This document shows positions 1-9,768 of a stretch of DNA of 64,000 nt, one piece after another. The first letter of the stretch is position 1, and the number at the start of each line of letters is the position of its first letter. The notes below the pieces were generated by a model. It did not search any database. It was not told where the DNA came from and was given only the letters and a program-made list of their open reading frames with translations. This stretch comes from Clostridium felsineum DSM 794. GTDB lineage: Bacteria > Bacillota > Clostridia > Clostridiales > Clostridiaceae. The position numbers and the translations under genes were made by a program. The stretch lies in assembly GCF_002006355.2 (NCBI RefSeq), contig NZ_CP096980.1, forward strand, positions 3,844,001 to 3,908,000, given 5' to 3'.

Positions 1-131
1 AAATACACTTAAAATCTATACTTTATCCATTTTGTAGTGTTAATTATAAAACATTTTAATTTTATAATTAACTAATAAATTTAATTCAATTTTCTTATAC
101 TATATTTAAAAAATAAAGGGGGAAATACTAA

Positions 132-602
132 ATGAAAATTGTTATTGCTAGCGATCATGCTGGTTTTTCTTTAAAGGAAGAAGTAAAACAATTTCTCCAA
201 AGTAAAAATCATGAAATTTTAGACCTTGGAACACACAATAGTGATGCCTGTGATTTATCTGATTATATTTATCCTGCGGCATTAGCTGTAGCTGAAGGAA
301 AAGCAGAACGTGGAATTTTTATAGATGGTGTCGGTTATGGTAGTGCTTTAATTGCAAATAAAATATATGGAGTGTATGCAGCTGTTTGTCAAGATCCTTT
401 TTGTGCTAAACTAGCTCGTTCACATTCTAACACCAACGTTCTTTGCATTGGTGCAAAAATAATAGGTTCTGCAATAGCACTTGAAACTATAGATAGCTGG
501 ATGAATACCGACTTTTTAAGTAATACACCAAAATACAAATTGCGTGTGGATAAGGTAACTAATATATCTGAAAAACATTTAAAAAAATTATCTGAAATTT
601 AA
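132..602 (+). CDS. RpiB/LacAB-family sugar-phosphate isomerase, atypical active site
   Basis: 156 aa, full length for the RpiB/LacA/LacB family, which interconverts aldose and ketose phosphates in the cytosol. The N-terminal SDHAG phosphate/sugar-binding motif (residues 7-11), the IANK segment (about 74-77) and the SHSNTN stretch (about 97-102) are conserved. The catalytic Cys of typical RpiB (CGTG motif) is replaced by Asp65 (FIDGVGYG), so ribose-5-phosphate isomerase activity should not be assumed. The family also includes enzymes for allose, galactose and tetrose phosphates. ATG follows an AAGGGGG ribosome binding site. Single gene; the terminator at 609-646 follows. Family certain, substrate unknown. 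Confidence 0.85.
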   Translation: MKIVIASDHAGFSLKEEVKQFLQSKNHEILDLGTHNSDACDLSDYIYPAALAVAEGKAERGIFIDGVGYGSALIANKIYGVYAAVCQDPFCAKLARSHSNTNVLCIGAKIIGSAIALETIDSWMNTDFLSNTPKYKLRVDKVTNISEKHLKKLSEI

Positions 603-608
603 ATGTAC

Positions 609-646
609 AAAAGGCTGTAAATTAATTTAAAAATTTACAGCCTTTT
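609..646. terminator. Bidirectional hairpin terminator
   Basis: Perfect 15-bp stem (AAAAGGCTGTAAATT and its complement) around a short AT loop, with A-tract before and T-tract after. It lies between the convergent isomerase gene (+) and the 526-aa gene (-), so it can serve both. Confidence 0.85.
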
Positions 647-648
647 AA

Positions 649-2229
649 CTAATCCCATCTATCTAACTTATATACTACTGCTCCAGTACTGTTTGTAACA
701 CGAAATATAGCATCAAAGTTATTTCCATATTCTAATTTTATACCACAGGCTGAAGAATTATCATAATCCTCTATTAATGCACTTTTTGAATAAGCTTCAA
801 TTGTTGAACGTATTTCTCTTAATTCACTTTTAAGATTAGCTGGAAATATTGCATTTCCTGCATCCATATATTCAGTATCTTTAGCTCCTTCTAAAATAAA
901 AAATACACTTTTACTTTGATTAGGATAATCGCCAAACCACATAGAAGGCTGCATACAAACTGTATTTACTGTGCAATAACCTAAAGAAAGATTCCATTTT
1001 TTATATTCTGATCCCCCTTGATAAACATACCATGAAAAAGGATTTCGTTTTTCTTCTCTATCCCACTGAAGAATAGGTGGTGCATCGCTATAAGAAGCTG
1101 TTAATATTGCTGAATAATTTCTTTTTTTATTTTCAACAAGATATTCAATTTTTTCTGCTAATGGAAGAACTGTTTCAGAAAATTTCCTAAATGTAATTGT
1201 AATTGGTAGCATTTCTATATTCTTCTCTTGGCTACTTTTAGTTTTTATATGTGCAAATACTCCACCTTTTTTAGCCTGTTCATTTTTAATCTTAGGTACC
1301 CAAACTTTTTCAAGTTCCTCTACTCTTGCAAATCTACGGACCAAAGATTTTTCAATTCCTAACTCTTTTACTATTTTTTCAGCTCTAGCTATATTTCCTT
1401 CTGTTGGTAACGCCTTAGGACGTTGATAGTTTAATGGGTCCATTTTTTGATTAAATCTATTTCTAATTGTCTCAAATGGCAGATTTAGAACAATGTCATC
1501 CAATAAAGTTCCAATCATAGAGCTTTTAATATGACAATATCCATTAGGAGCAGTAGCTACTGTCTTCCATAGAATATTATCACTGTTTTTATTATTAGCA
1601 CATTTATTATGCACATCCATTAGCCATTCTGCAATTGATAAACACTTTTCAAATCCATAAAGTGATTCACTTTTTAAAAGCGTAACAGCTTGTTTTACAG
1701 TTTCAATTTTATACTCTTTTAAGCCTTCCTTTAGTATTCTAAAATCTTCTAATTTCTCTGCACTAACTTGCTTTGCACTAAATAACCTTTTATGATAAAC
1801 CATTTTAGATGGTATATTTACAGATAAATGCTTCCATTTTCCTGTAGCGGGTTGTCCTAGAATTTCTATCTCTGATATAAAAACGCCTTCAACTTTTGAA
1901 TTTAATACAATATTTTTCATAGCTTTAACTGATTCTTTTAAAAAATCCGGTGCAAAACTTTCATTCCAAATAGCAGATTTTATTTTTCCAGCGTCACAAA
2001 TAGTCACTAAAGCTCCATATTTTTCAATAAAACTTTTGCACGTTTTACAATTATAATGCTGACGTGATTTTTCTGGTAAATTGCTTAAATACGCATCAAA
2101 TAATCCTTCAGCATTAGTTACAAATAACTTCTTTTCTTCTTTAACGATAGACTCAAATTGTTTTTTAACAGCTTCTAAAAAATATTTATACTCATAACTG
2201 TTTTCCCTCATCATTAGTTTTTCGCACAT
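649..2229 (-). CDS. Conserved protein of unknown function in the WYL-RtcB operon
   Basis: 526 aa; I do not recognise a named domain. It has a possible metal-binding patch at about residues 57-66 (RQHYNCKTCKSF: one His and two Cys in CxxC spacing) followed by IEKYGALVTI. There is no signal peptide or membrane segment, so it is probably cytosolic. ATG is chosen because GGGGAG sits 6 nt upstream. It is the third gene of a co-directional set: it begins 15 nt after the stop of the WYL-RtcB gene. The tight spacing suggests a role with RNA ligation/repair, but that is inference from context only. Confidence 0.7.
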   Translation of the reverse strand: MCEKLMMRENSYEYKYFLEAVKKQFESIVKEEKKLFVTNAEGLFDAYLSNLPEKSRQHYNCKTCKSFIEKYGALVTICDAGKIKSAIWNESFAPDFLKESVKAMKNIVLNSKVEGVFISEIEILGQPATGKWKHLSVNIPSKMVYHKRLFSAKQVSAEKLEDFRILKEGLKEYKIETVKQAVTLLKSESLYGFEKCLSIAEWLMDVHNKCANNKNSDNILWKTVATAPNGYCHIKSSMIGTLLDDIVLNLPFETIRNRFNQKMDPLNYQRPKALPTEGNIARAEKIVKELGIEKSLVRRFARVEELEKVWVPKIKNEQAKKGGVFAHIKTKSSQEKNIEMLPITITFRKFSETVLPLAEKIEYLVENKKRNYSAILTASYSDAPPILQWDREEKRNPFSWYVYQGGSEYKKWNLSLGYCTVNTVCMQPSMWFGDYPNQSKSVFFILEGAKDTEYMDAGNAIFPANLKSELREIRSTIEAYSKSALIEDYDNSSACGIKLEYGNNFDAIFRVTNSTGAVVYKLDRWD

Positions 2230-2244
2230 TACTATCTCCCCAAT

Positions 2245-4500
2245 CTAATTGCTAGCTTTAAAGTTATAAATAGGTTTTAAAATTTTATATACTTCTACTG
2301 AATCTTTAATATTTTCTATAATTTCTTCTATTGGTTTATATGCCATAGGTGCTTCATCCAATGTAGAATAATTAATCGATGTAGTATAAATTCCTTCCAT
2401 TGATTTTTTAAATTCCTCTAAACTTAATTCTGCTTTTGCCCTATTTCTACTCATAAGTCTGCCAGCACCATGTGGCGCAGAGTAATTCCAATCAGCGTTA
2501 CCTTTTCCAAAAGCTAATATACTTCCATCTCTCATATTTATAGGAATTAAAAGTTTTTCATCCTTATATGCTGAAATACTTCCTTTTCTTATTATGTTAT
2601 CCTTGAAATTTATGTAATTATGCACTGTATTAAAATAACTAAAGTCTTTAAGACTTTTTCCCATTAACTTTTTTAATATTATATCTGCCATAGTTTCTCT
2701 ATTTAATGCAGCGTATTCTTGACATATATTCATATCATTTAAATATTTTTCTCTATATTTTCCTGTCAAAAAACATAACTCTTTTGGGTATGATGGCTTC
2801 ATATCATCATACTCTTTTTTTAGTTCTTTTAATTTAGCTTCTATAAGTTTTCTTTTCCCTTGTCTTTTGTATTCTTCTATAAGCTTATCTTTTTCCTTGA
2901 AATAATCTTCTTTACCAGAACATAAATCAATGGCAATATTTTGATATATCTCTGCAACTTGCTTACCTAAATTTCTACTTCCTGAATGAATTACAAGATA
3001 TATATTATCTTCATCATCCTTATTAAGTTCAATAAAGTGATTTCCTCCGCCTAAAGTACCAATACTTTTTTCAATTCTTTTTGTATTCTTTAAATCCCTG
3101 TAACAGTATAATTCTTTAAGTTCATTAAACTTAACACTTCTCCCCTCATGTACTGACATTCCTGAAGGTACATATTTTCTAATAATCTCGTCTAGCTTTT
3201 CTAAATCTATATTAATTTTTCCAAGCTCAATTGTTGTCATTCCACAACCTATATCTACTCCTACTATGTTAGGAATAACCTTATCACCTAAATCAGCAGT
3301 AAAACCTATAACGCAGCCTTTACCTGCATGAGTATCTGGCATTATCACAATTTTACTATTCTTACAAAAGTCTTGATTACATAGTTCAACGATCTGTGCC
3401 ACTACTTCTGGCTCTAATTTACTTGTATAAACTCTAGCTGTATTATATTTTCCTTTTACTTCTATCATCTTGTTATCATCCTTTCTACAAACATTAAATC
3501 CATTTATATCGAGAGCAACCCTTATTCTCCTTATTATTTCGTTTCTTATTTTTTCAGGTTCTAATACCTTAACATACGGTCCTAAAGCTAATATTTTTCT
3601 TATTATTTCTTCTTCCTCAAAAGTGTAATAAAAAAGTTTCAATTCATATTTATCTTTTGAAATGCACCTTGAATACCTCTCCAATTCTGAAAAGCTCATG
3701 AAACATCTTTCCATAGCAAATTTTTTATCAATAACTTCCATAATAATAGGTTCTTTAGAATATTTTTGAGATCGCAATTTCTTTAAAATATCTTCTCTTT
3801 TTATATTAGAATTGATATTTTCATATATTTTAATATCACTCATACTAAAAATATCAGACATTACAAATCTATTTTCATCTGTAGAATACATTGAAACTCT
3901 GAACCTTTCATCCCTAAGTGAATACTCTAGTCTTATAGGAAAAGCACTTTTATCAAAATATCCATTCCCATATTTATTCATGCCCCTGTACCTTACACTT
4001 TTTTCTTCTGAAATTGCCTTTAAAAGTTTCCTGAAATTTTCTTCAAATTCTTCAGTGCTTTTAACACTATATGCCTTAGATTGGTTAGTTATATGGACAA
4101 TTTCATTTATTATAGGTGCATCAACATCACAAATAGCATTTTTAAGCTTTTCTATTGTAGAACTTCTTAAAATATTTTTTATATCTTTATGCTCTAGCAT
4201 ATTTTTAAGCCACGCCTTTTCTAAATTTGTAAATCTAACAGGTATAGCTTTATCTATTTTTATATTGGGATAATAAACACCGTTTTTTTCTTTAAGCAGA
4301 TTAAAATTCTCACTATTAGAATATTTATTAAGGAGAAGCCCTTCAAAACTCTTTTGATCATTTCCTATAACTTTTTCTTCAAATTCTTCTTCATCAATTA
4401 TTTTAATTATATCTTGTTTAAATATTCCTCTTTTACACTCATTAAGTACTTTAAATACAATATGCATGTATCTATTTTTTCTTTCATCAAAGAGCTCCAT
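2245..4500 (-). CDS. WYL-domain / RtcB RNA ligase fusion protein
   Basis: 751 aa, about 340 aa longer than ordinary RtcB. Residues ~165-228 form a WYL domain and ~255-330 a WCX-like tail, the ligand-sensing pair of transcription regulators; residues 1-110 look like a degenerate helical/HTH region. Residues ~335-750 are a complete RtcB 3'-phosphate/5'-OH RNA ligase: Asp416 and Cys419 (GVDIGCGM), His488 (GGGNHF), His505 (IHSGSR), His627 and the guanylated His677 (APHGAGR) are all present. RtcB seals tRNA exons or damaged RNA using GTP and Mn. The start overlaps the upstream WYL regulator gene by 14 nt. The fusion suggests ligase activity or expression gated by a nucleotide-type ligand (inference). 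Confidence 0.9.
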   Translation of the reverse strand: MELFDERKNRYMHIVFKVLNECKRGIFKQDIIKIIDEEEFEEKVIGNDQKSFEGLLLNKYSNSENFNLLKEKNGVYYPNIKIDKAIPVRFTNLEKAWLKNMLEHKDIKNILRSSTIEKLKNAICDVDAPIINEIVHITNQSKAYSVKSTEEFEENFRKLLKAISEEKSVRYRGMNKYGNGYFDKSAFPIRLEYSLRDERFRVSMYSTDENRFVMSDIFSMSDIKIYENINSNIKREDILKKLRSQKYSKEPIIMEVIDKKFAMERCFMSFSELERYSRCISKDKYELKLFYYTFEEEEIIRKILALGPYVKVLEPEKIRNEIIRRIRVALDINGFNVCRKDDNKMIEVKGKYNTARVYTSKLEPEVVAQIVELCNQDFCKNSKIVIMPDTHAGKGCVIGFTADLGDKVIPNIVGVDIGCGMTTIELGKINIDLEKLDEIIRKYVPSGMSVHEGRSVKFNELKELYCYRDLKNTKRIEKSIGTLGGGNHFIELNKDDEDNIYLVIHSGSRNLGKQVAEIYQNIAIDLCSGKEDYFKEKDKLIEEYKRQGKRKLIEAKLKELKKEYDDMKPSYPKELCFLTGKYREKYLNDMNICQEYAALNRETMADIILKKLMGKSLKDFSYFNTVHNYINFKDNIIRKGSISAYKDEKLLIPINMRDGSILAFGKGNADWNYSAPHGAGRLMSRNRAKAELSLEEFKKSMEGIYTTSINYSTLDEAPMAYKPIEEIIENIKDSVEVYKILKPIYNFKASN

Positions 4501-5773
4501 AACTATATAGCATCTCCTTCCAATCTTCTGTAAGCTTATTTATTATGTCTCTTCCTTTAATAACCTTAATGTATCCTAAATATCCTCTTATCCAAGGAAC
4601 CATCTCAATACTGTCATTTACAATCATATCTAAATGATATATTCCCTCTTCTATTTTAGTAATTTTTCCATTAGGTACTTCACTTTTTATTTTTTCGATA
4701 ATATATATCTCTCTAGTTTCATCAATTTTTATCTCTAATTTAATTTCTTCTTTAACTTTACCTCCACTCAAATTTACACTTGACCAACTATATTTAAATT
4801 GTTTATCATAAAGCTTTTTAAAATTATTATCTTTATAAACTTCTTTTGAAATTTTAATCTCTGCTATTCTATCAAGTCTTAAAGTAACACAACTATTATT
4901 GTCTGAAAATGCTACTAAATAGAACCTTCCACAGGATGAATCATATCGAATTTTATAAGGTTTTAATTGCTCTTTTGAAGTTTTATTAGTACCTTTACCA
5001 CTCCTATATTCAAGCTTAATATATCTTTTTCTATGTATAGCTCTTAAAATTTTCCAAAGTATATCTTCTTCAATTACTGGATGAAAATATAAACCTTTAT
5101 ACTGAAAATAGTCTTTTTCCTTTACTTCTATTCCTCTTTCATACAAAGCGTAATCTTTTAAATTTTTCTCAAAATAATACCCAGCAGTTACAGGTAGTAT
5201 AATATTTTTAAACAAAGCTACTGAATCAATTAAATTTTCTATTTCTTCTAAGCTAAGTTCTTTTAAAATATCATCTTCTATACTATAATTCTTCGTTCTT
5301 TTTATTGTGTCACACTTTACTATACCAAGCTTTTTTACCATTTCATTAAGCTTTCTTTCTACTGTTTTGCTACTTATATCATCATAAGATATAATACCTT
5401 CATTAATTAAACCATCTTCTATTTCTCTAAAAGAACATGGTTTATTTTTTGCATTCAAAAACATCAAAAGATTAAAATATAAAATCAAATCTGCCTTTGT
5501 AAAACTTTTTGTCATATATGTATTAACCAGAAAATTCTCCGTGTTTGTTATGGAATCATATGTTAAAGCTAATAGCTTATTTCTTCCGTCTCTATCTATT
5601 CTAATAAACTCAGATTCTATGTACTGTTGTATTCTTCTCATTTCATAGCTTATCTTTCTAGAACTCATATTTCTTTTTTCTTCAAGATCTTCTCTTGAAA
5701 AGCATCCATATAGAAAAACATCTCTTAGTATATCTCTAATTATATTGTAGTGCTTTATAAAATCGTTGAACAT
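4487..5773 (-). CDS. HTH-WYL family transcriptional regulator
   Basis: 428 aa. An N-terminal winged-helix region covers about residues 15-65 (the segment with FSREDLEEKRNMSSRKI), and a WYL domain lies around 245-310 (KYIKLEYRSG ... RFYLVAF ... TLRLDRIAEI) followed by a WCX-type tail. WYL regulators often bind nucleic-acid-derived ligands and control DNA-repair or phage-defence genes. AAGGAGAG precedes the ATG. First gene of the operon with WYL-RtcB and the 526-aa protein; it replaces the RtcR/sigma-54 control seen with rtcBA elsewhere. Confidence 0.88.
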   Translation of the reverse strand: MFNDFIKHYNIIRDILRDVFLYGCFSREDLEEKRNMSSRKISYEMRRIQQYIESEFIRIDRDGRNKLLALTYDSITNTENFLVNTYMTKSFTKADLILYFNLLMFLNAKNKPCSFREIEDGLINEGIISYDDISSKTVERKLNEMVKKLGIVKCDTIKRTKNYSIEDDILKELSLEEIENLIDSVALFKNIILPVTAGYYFEKNLKDYALYERGIEVKEKDYFQYKGLYFHPVIEEDILWKILRAIHRKRYIKLEYRSGKGTNKTSKEQLKPYKIRYDSSCGRFYLVAFSDNNSCVTLRLDRIAEIKISKEVYKDNNFKKLYDKQFKYSWSSVNLSGGKVKEEIKLEIKIDETREIYIIEKIKSEVPNGKITKIEEGIYHLDMIVNDSIEMVPWIRGYLGYIKVIKGRDIINKLTEDWKEMLYSYGAL

Positions 5774-5861
5774 TGAATGCTCTCCTTTTCTGTTTTAGAT
5801 TACATTAAGTATAACTTATGAAGAACATATTTCACAGACAAAAAGCTTGCAAGAATATTTA

Positions 5862-5899
5862 AAAGGCCGTAAATCCATTTAAGAACTAACGACCTTTTA
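5862..5899 (-). terminator. Terminator of the serine hydrolase gene
   Basis: Stem AAAAGGTCGT / ACGGCCTTTT read on the minus strand, with one mismatch and a 17-18 nt loop, located just after the stop of the hydrolase gene and followed by an AT-rich tract. Confidence 0.7.
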
Positions 5900-5913
5900 C
5901 TAAACTATATATT

Positions 5914-7791
5914 TTAAAACTTAAGCAAATTCCAATTTAACACACTAAAAACAAAGGCATATAGTACCAAAATCTTAAGTATTGCTATAAGGTTATAATA
6001 AATTTTACTTTTTTCTTTTATAATAACTATTAAAGACAATATACTATAAAACACAGTAAGAATAATTGAAATTATTAAAAATAATGATGCTGTTTTTATA
6101 TACCAGGTTATACCATAATACATCTCATAGGATACTATCCAGTATAAAATTCCAAATAAAGACACTATATTTAATAAACCTATGAAAAATATTGTACGTT
6201 TAAGAACTTTTTTAATTATATTTTTTTCTTCTTTTCTTTTAAAAATACTAATAAACCCTTTTAATATTTCCATTACAAAAACTAATAATGAAACTATAAA
6301 AATAATTAAACTTAATGCATAGTTATCCTTAACTCCTACCTTTTCAAAGCTATCATAAGGCGTATTATTAAAGAAAACATATTTTATCTTTGCATTATTT
6401 TCTCTAAAAGCCACCAATTCATTATTATCAGCTCTTCTAAAAAGATTATTAGAAACCTTTATAAGCCTTGCTGTTTCCTTTTGTTTTAAATGACTTACAC
6501 CATGATAAACTAAATTATTATCATCATATGTAATTTTCACATCCTCATTTTCATCAATCGCCCCTAAAAAACTGATAAACTTTAAAATATTACTTTTTGC
6601 ATTATCATGGTAAGACCTATAAGTACCAACATACCTTAAAGCCTCTTTTGAACTTATAACTTTAGTAGACTCAACTTTTTTATTACTATTTTTATCAATA
6701 TATTTATTAAAGAAACTATTTTCTATATTGTTTATAGCAGGTGCGGCTCCAGTTAGATTATTTGATACTATATAAATTCCAAGATTATCTTCAGTATCTA
6801 ACAGCATATCATCAAAATATCCTATAGCCAGTGCTCCCTCATGTCCGATAAGTCTTTTGCCCTTAATATTTTTTTCAAAAAATCCATACCCAATTCCAGA
6901 TAAATTTTTATCATTTGAAAAGTGATGCTGCTGCATTAATTTTATTGTCTTTTCATTTAAAATTTTATTATTTTTATAGGTTCCCTTCTGTAATTGTGCT
7001 ATCATAAATTTCCCCATATCCTTTGGCGAAGCATTTATACCTCCAGCAGGATTATCATTATAATAATAGTAGTCCTCTTTAAATAATGAATTATAGTTTT
7101 TTGCCAAATTATTTATTGGTAAGCCCACAGTACTATTTTTCATATTTAAAACATCAAAAATATTTTTTTGTATATAATCTTCATATTTCATTCCAGATAC
7201 GTTTTCTATAATTCTTCCCAATAAGTCTATACCAATATTACTATATAAACATACCTTACCTGGCTCATTTACAACTACTGGTGGATGCTCTTTTAGAAAT
7301 TCCTCTAAAGACATTACCTCCTTTTTATTTCTTGCTGAATCATATGACATTGTAGCTTCATCGATTCCAGAAGTATGAGTAAGCAAATCTTCTATTATTA
7401 CTTTTCTTTTGAAATCATTTTGAATCTTAATATCCTTTAAATACTTATTAGCATCGTCTTTTAAATCAATTTTTCCCTCTTCATAAAGCTGCATAATTGC
7501 TGTTTCAGTAAATAATTTTGATGTAGAACCTATTCTGTAGACACTAGTATTTGTATCTGCTTTAATTTTATTTTTAATATCCTGATATCCTAAACTATTT
7601 TCATAAACTACATTACCATCCTTAACAACCACAACACATAGACTTGGCAACTTATATTTATCAAAGTTTTTTTTAGTTACATCATCTAAAAATGGCTTAA
7701 TATCCTTTGCCTTTGTATTATAAGAATTAAATAAATTTAAAAATGTAAAAATGCAAATTAAAAAAAATAAGAACTTACTAATAGTTTTCAT
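5914..7791 (-). CDS. Membrane-anchored beta-lactamase-like serine hydrolase
   Basis: 625 aa. Signal peptide/anchor at residues 1-27, then a class C beta-lactamase / penicillin-binding-protein fold: SxxK motif STSK (~95), YSN tyrosine motif (~185), and HEG in place of KTG (~325). The last ~140 residues hold four hydrophobic helices, so the catalytic domain is tethered on the outer face of the membrane. The family includes DD-peptidases, esterases and PbpE/FmtA-like proteins acting on the cell wall or peptides. It follows the sensor kinase gene by 82 nt, in the RR-HK-hydrolase order of antibiotic- or wall-sensing loci. Substrate unknown. Confidence 0.85.
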   Translation of the reverse strand: MKTISKFLFFLICIFTFLNLFNSYNTKAKDIKPFLDDVTKKNFDKYKLPSLCVVVVKDGNVVYENSLGYQDIKNKIKADTNTSVYRIGSTSKLFTETAIMQLYEEGKIDLKDDANKYLKDIKIQNDFKRKVIIEDLLTHTSGIDEATMSYDSARNKKEVMSLEEFLKEHPPVVVNEPGKVCLYSNIGIDLLGRIIENVSGMKYEDYIQKNIFDVLNMKNSTVGLPINNLAKNYNSLFKEDYYYYNDNPAGGINASPKDMGKFMIAQLQKGTYKNNKILNEKTIKLMQQHHFSNDKNLSGIGYGFFEKNIKGKRLIGHEGALAIGYFDDMLLDTEDNLGIYIVSNNLTGAAPAINNIENSFFNKYIDKNSNKKVESTKVISSKEALRYVGTYRSYHDNAKSNILKFISFLGAIDENEDVKITYDDNNLVYHGVSHLKQKETARLIKVSNNLFRRADNNELVAFRENNAKIKYVFFNNTPYDSFEKVGVKDNYALSLIIFIVSLLVFVMEILKGFISIFKRKEEKNIIKKVLKRTIFFIGLLNIVSLFGILYWIVSYEMYYGITWYIKTASLFLIISIILTVFYSILSLIVIIKEKSKIYYNLIAILKILVLYAFVFSVLNWNLLKF

Positions 7792-7873
7792 ATATTATTC
7801 CTCCCAAACTTAACTTTAAAATAAGCTTATAAGAAACAACTTACAAAACCTTAAATAAATTCTTACGAAAATC

Positions 7874-8995
7874 TTACAATTTTATATTTTCTTTAGGTAA
7901 CAACACTTGAAACACCGTTTCATTATCATCACTAGCTACTTTCAGTTCTCCCCTATGAACCTCCACAATACTTTTGGCAATAGCAAGTCCCATACCTTTA
8001 CCACCAGTATTTTTATTTCTAGATTTTTCACTCCTATAAAACCTTTCAAAAATATATGGCTGCTCTTCTATTGGTATCTTATTTCCATAATTTATTATCT
8101 TCACAGAGACTCTATCCTTTATTATGCCAATTTCAATACTAATTTTCTTACCTTCTTTACCATAAAAAATGTTATTATTAATAATATTTTCAAAGAGCCT
8201 TACTATTAAATTTATGTCTCCAACAATAAATGGCTTTTCATTTTGGCAGTTAATATTAAAGGTCATGTGAAACTTTTCAAGTGTTGGAATAAATCCAACC
8301 ATTATCTGTTCAATTAAATCCTTTATACTTATAGCTTCTTTTTTTATATCAATACCTTTAAAATTTATACTTGTATATTCTAATAAATCCTCTACCAAAT
8401 TCTTCAATTCATCACATTTTTTTAATACTACATTAATACAATTATTACATAAAGACTTGTGTTCACATTCTACTTTTTTAATTATCTCCATGTATCCTAT
8501 AACGGAAGTTAATGGCGTTCTTAAATCATGAGAAATATTGCTTATCATATCATTTTTTAATTTTTCACTTTCGCGATCCTTTTTAATCAAATCTTCAAGC
8601 TTTTGTGACATAGTATTAATGTTTTTGGCTATTTGCCCAATTTCATCATCTGTATTTACCTTTATATTGATATTAAAATTACCCTTAGAAATTTCATTTA
8701 TGTTTTTATTTATATCATTGATATTATAAATTGTTTTTCTTGTAAATATGTAAAAAAATACAGTGGTAATACAAATAAAAATTAAGAAAGCTATCATCAA
8801 AATACATGCATTTAAATTTAAATGTTTATTACACCAGTCACTCCAGTTAGCATATGTAACATCATACATTACTTTTAAAAATTGAAATAATAGAAAAGTG
8901 GTTAAAATAACTGATAATGTAATACTTCCTGCAAATGCTCTTAATAACTTAAATCTAATTCCTTTAGTTATACTAGTCTTCAATTTTGTAACCAA
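7874..8995 (-). CDS. Two-component sensor histidine kinase
   Basis: 373 aa. Two membrane helices (about 18-42 and 64-86) flank a short extracytoplasmic loop; a HAMP linker follows (~87-140), then an H-box ISHDLRTPL with the phosphorylated His, an N-box (ENIINNNIFYG) and a G-box (GKGMGLAIAKS). The short sensor loop is like intramembrane-sensing or VanS/BceS-type kinases. It overlaps the response regulator gene by 23 nt and uses a TTG start after GGGGAG, so the pair is translationally coupled. Likely senses cell-wall stress (inference from the neighbouring beta-lactamase-like gene). Confidence 0.88.
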   Translation of the reverse strand: MVTKLKTSITKGIRFKLLRAFAGSITLSVILTTFLLFQFLKVMYDVTYANWSDWCNKHLNLNACILMIAFLIFICITTVFFYIFTRKTIYNINDINKNINEISKGNFNINIKVNTDDEIGQIAKNINTMSQKLEDLIKKDRESEKLKNDMISNISHDLRTPLTSVIGYMEIIKKVECEHKSLCNNCINVVLKKCDELKNLVEDLLEYTSINFKGIDIKKEAISIKDLIEQIMVGFIPTLEKFHMTFNINCQNEKPFIVGDINLIVRLFENIINNNIFYGKEGKKISIEIGIIKDRVSVKIINYGNKIPIEEQPYIFERFYRSEKSRNKNTGGKGMGLAIAKSIVEVHRGELKVASDDNETVFQVLLPKENIKL

Positions 8996-9674
8996 CTCCC
9001 CAAACAGTTTTTATTATCTTAGGCTCTCTAGGGTTGTCCTCTATTTTTTCTCTAATCCTTGCAATATGAACCATAACCGTATTATTTCCCTGAAAATATT
9101 TTTCCTTCCACACTCTTTCAAAAATTTCTTCTAGTGGAAACACCCTATTGGGGTTTTCAGCCATAAGTAATACAATTTCATATTCCGTTTTTGTTAAATT
9201 AATTTCTTTTTCATATACTTTAACCTTTAAAGTTTCCTTATTAATTTCAAGACCACTTACTTTTATTAAAGAATCCAAAGAATTTTGCTTACAATTATCA
9301 TTTAAATAAATATATCTTCGAAGCTGCGCTTTAATTCGTGCTATAAATTCCATGTTGCTAAAGGGCTTTACTATATAGTCGTCTGCACCGGTACTTAAAG
9401 CAACAACTTTATCTACTTCAGAAGCTTTAGCACTTAAAATTATAATTGGTATATTTTTAGTCATCCTTACTCTTCTACAGACCTCCATGCCGTCAAGCTC
9501 CGGCATCATTATATCTAAAACTATTAGATGAACCTCATTTTTTTCTACAAGCTGAAGTGCTTCTTTTCCATTATAAGCTTTTAATACACTGTATCCCTCG
9601 CTTTTTAAATTAAATTCCATAAAATCAATTATTTCTTTATCATCATCTACTATTAGAATTTTTTCACTACTCAT
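8973..9674 (-). CDS. OmpR-family response regulator
   Basis: About 233 aa: receiver domain with acidic pocket DDD, phospho-Asp in VLDIMMPELDG, conserved Thr/Ser (ILSAKA) and Lys (VKPF), then a C-terminal winged helix ending VWGVGYKIED. The ATG at 9674 is preferred over an in-frame TTG two codons upstream because GAGGT lies 8-9 nt before it. Paired with the overlapping kinase gene; presumed activator of the serine hydrolase gene downstream. Confidence 0.9.
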   Translation of the reverse strand: MSSEKILIVDDDKEIIDFMEFNLKSEGYSVLKAYNGKEALQLVEKNEVHLIVLDIMMPELDGMEVCRRVRMTKNIPIIILSAKASEVDKVVALSTGADDYIVKPFSNMEFIARIKAQLRRYIYLNDNCKQNSLDSLIKVSGLEINKETLKVKVYEKEINLTKTEYEIVLLMAENPNRVFPLEEIFERVWKEKYFQGNNTVMVHIARIREKIEDNPREPKIIKTVWGVGYKIED

Positions 9675-9768
9675 TAACAAAATACCTCATTATAAATTAT
9701 TCATTAAGCATCTATTATAGCATAATTTAATCTGTATATAATTGGAGTATCTTTGATTACCAATAAAA

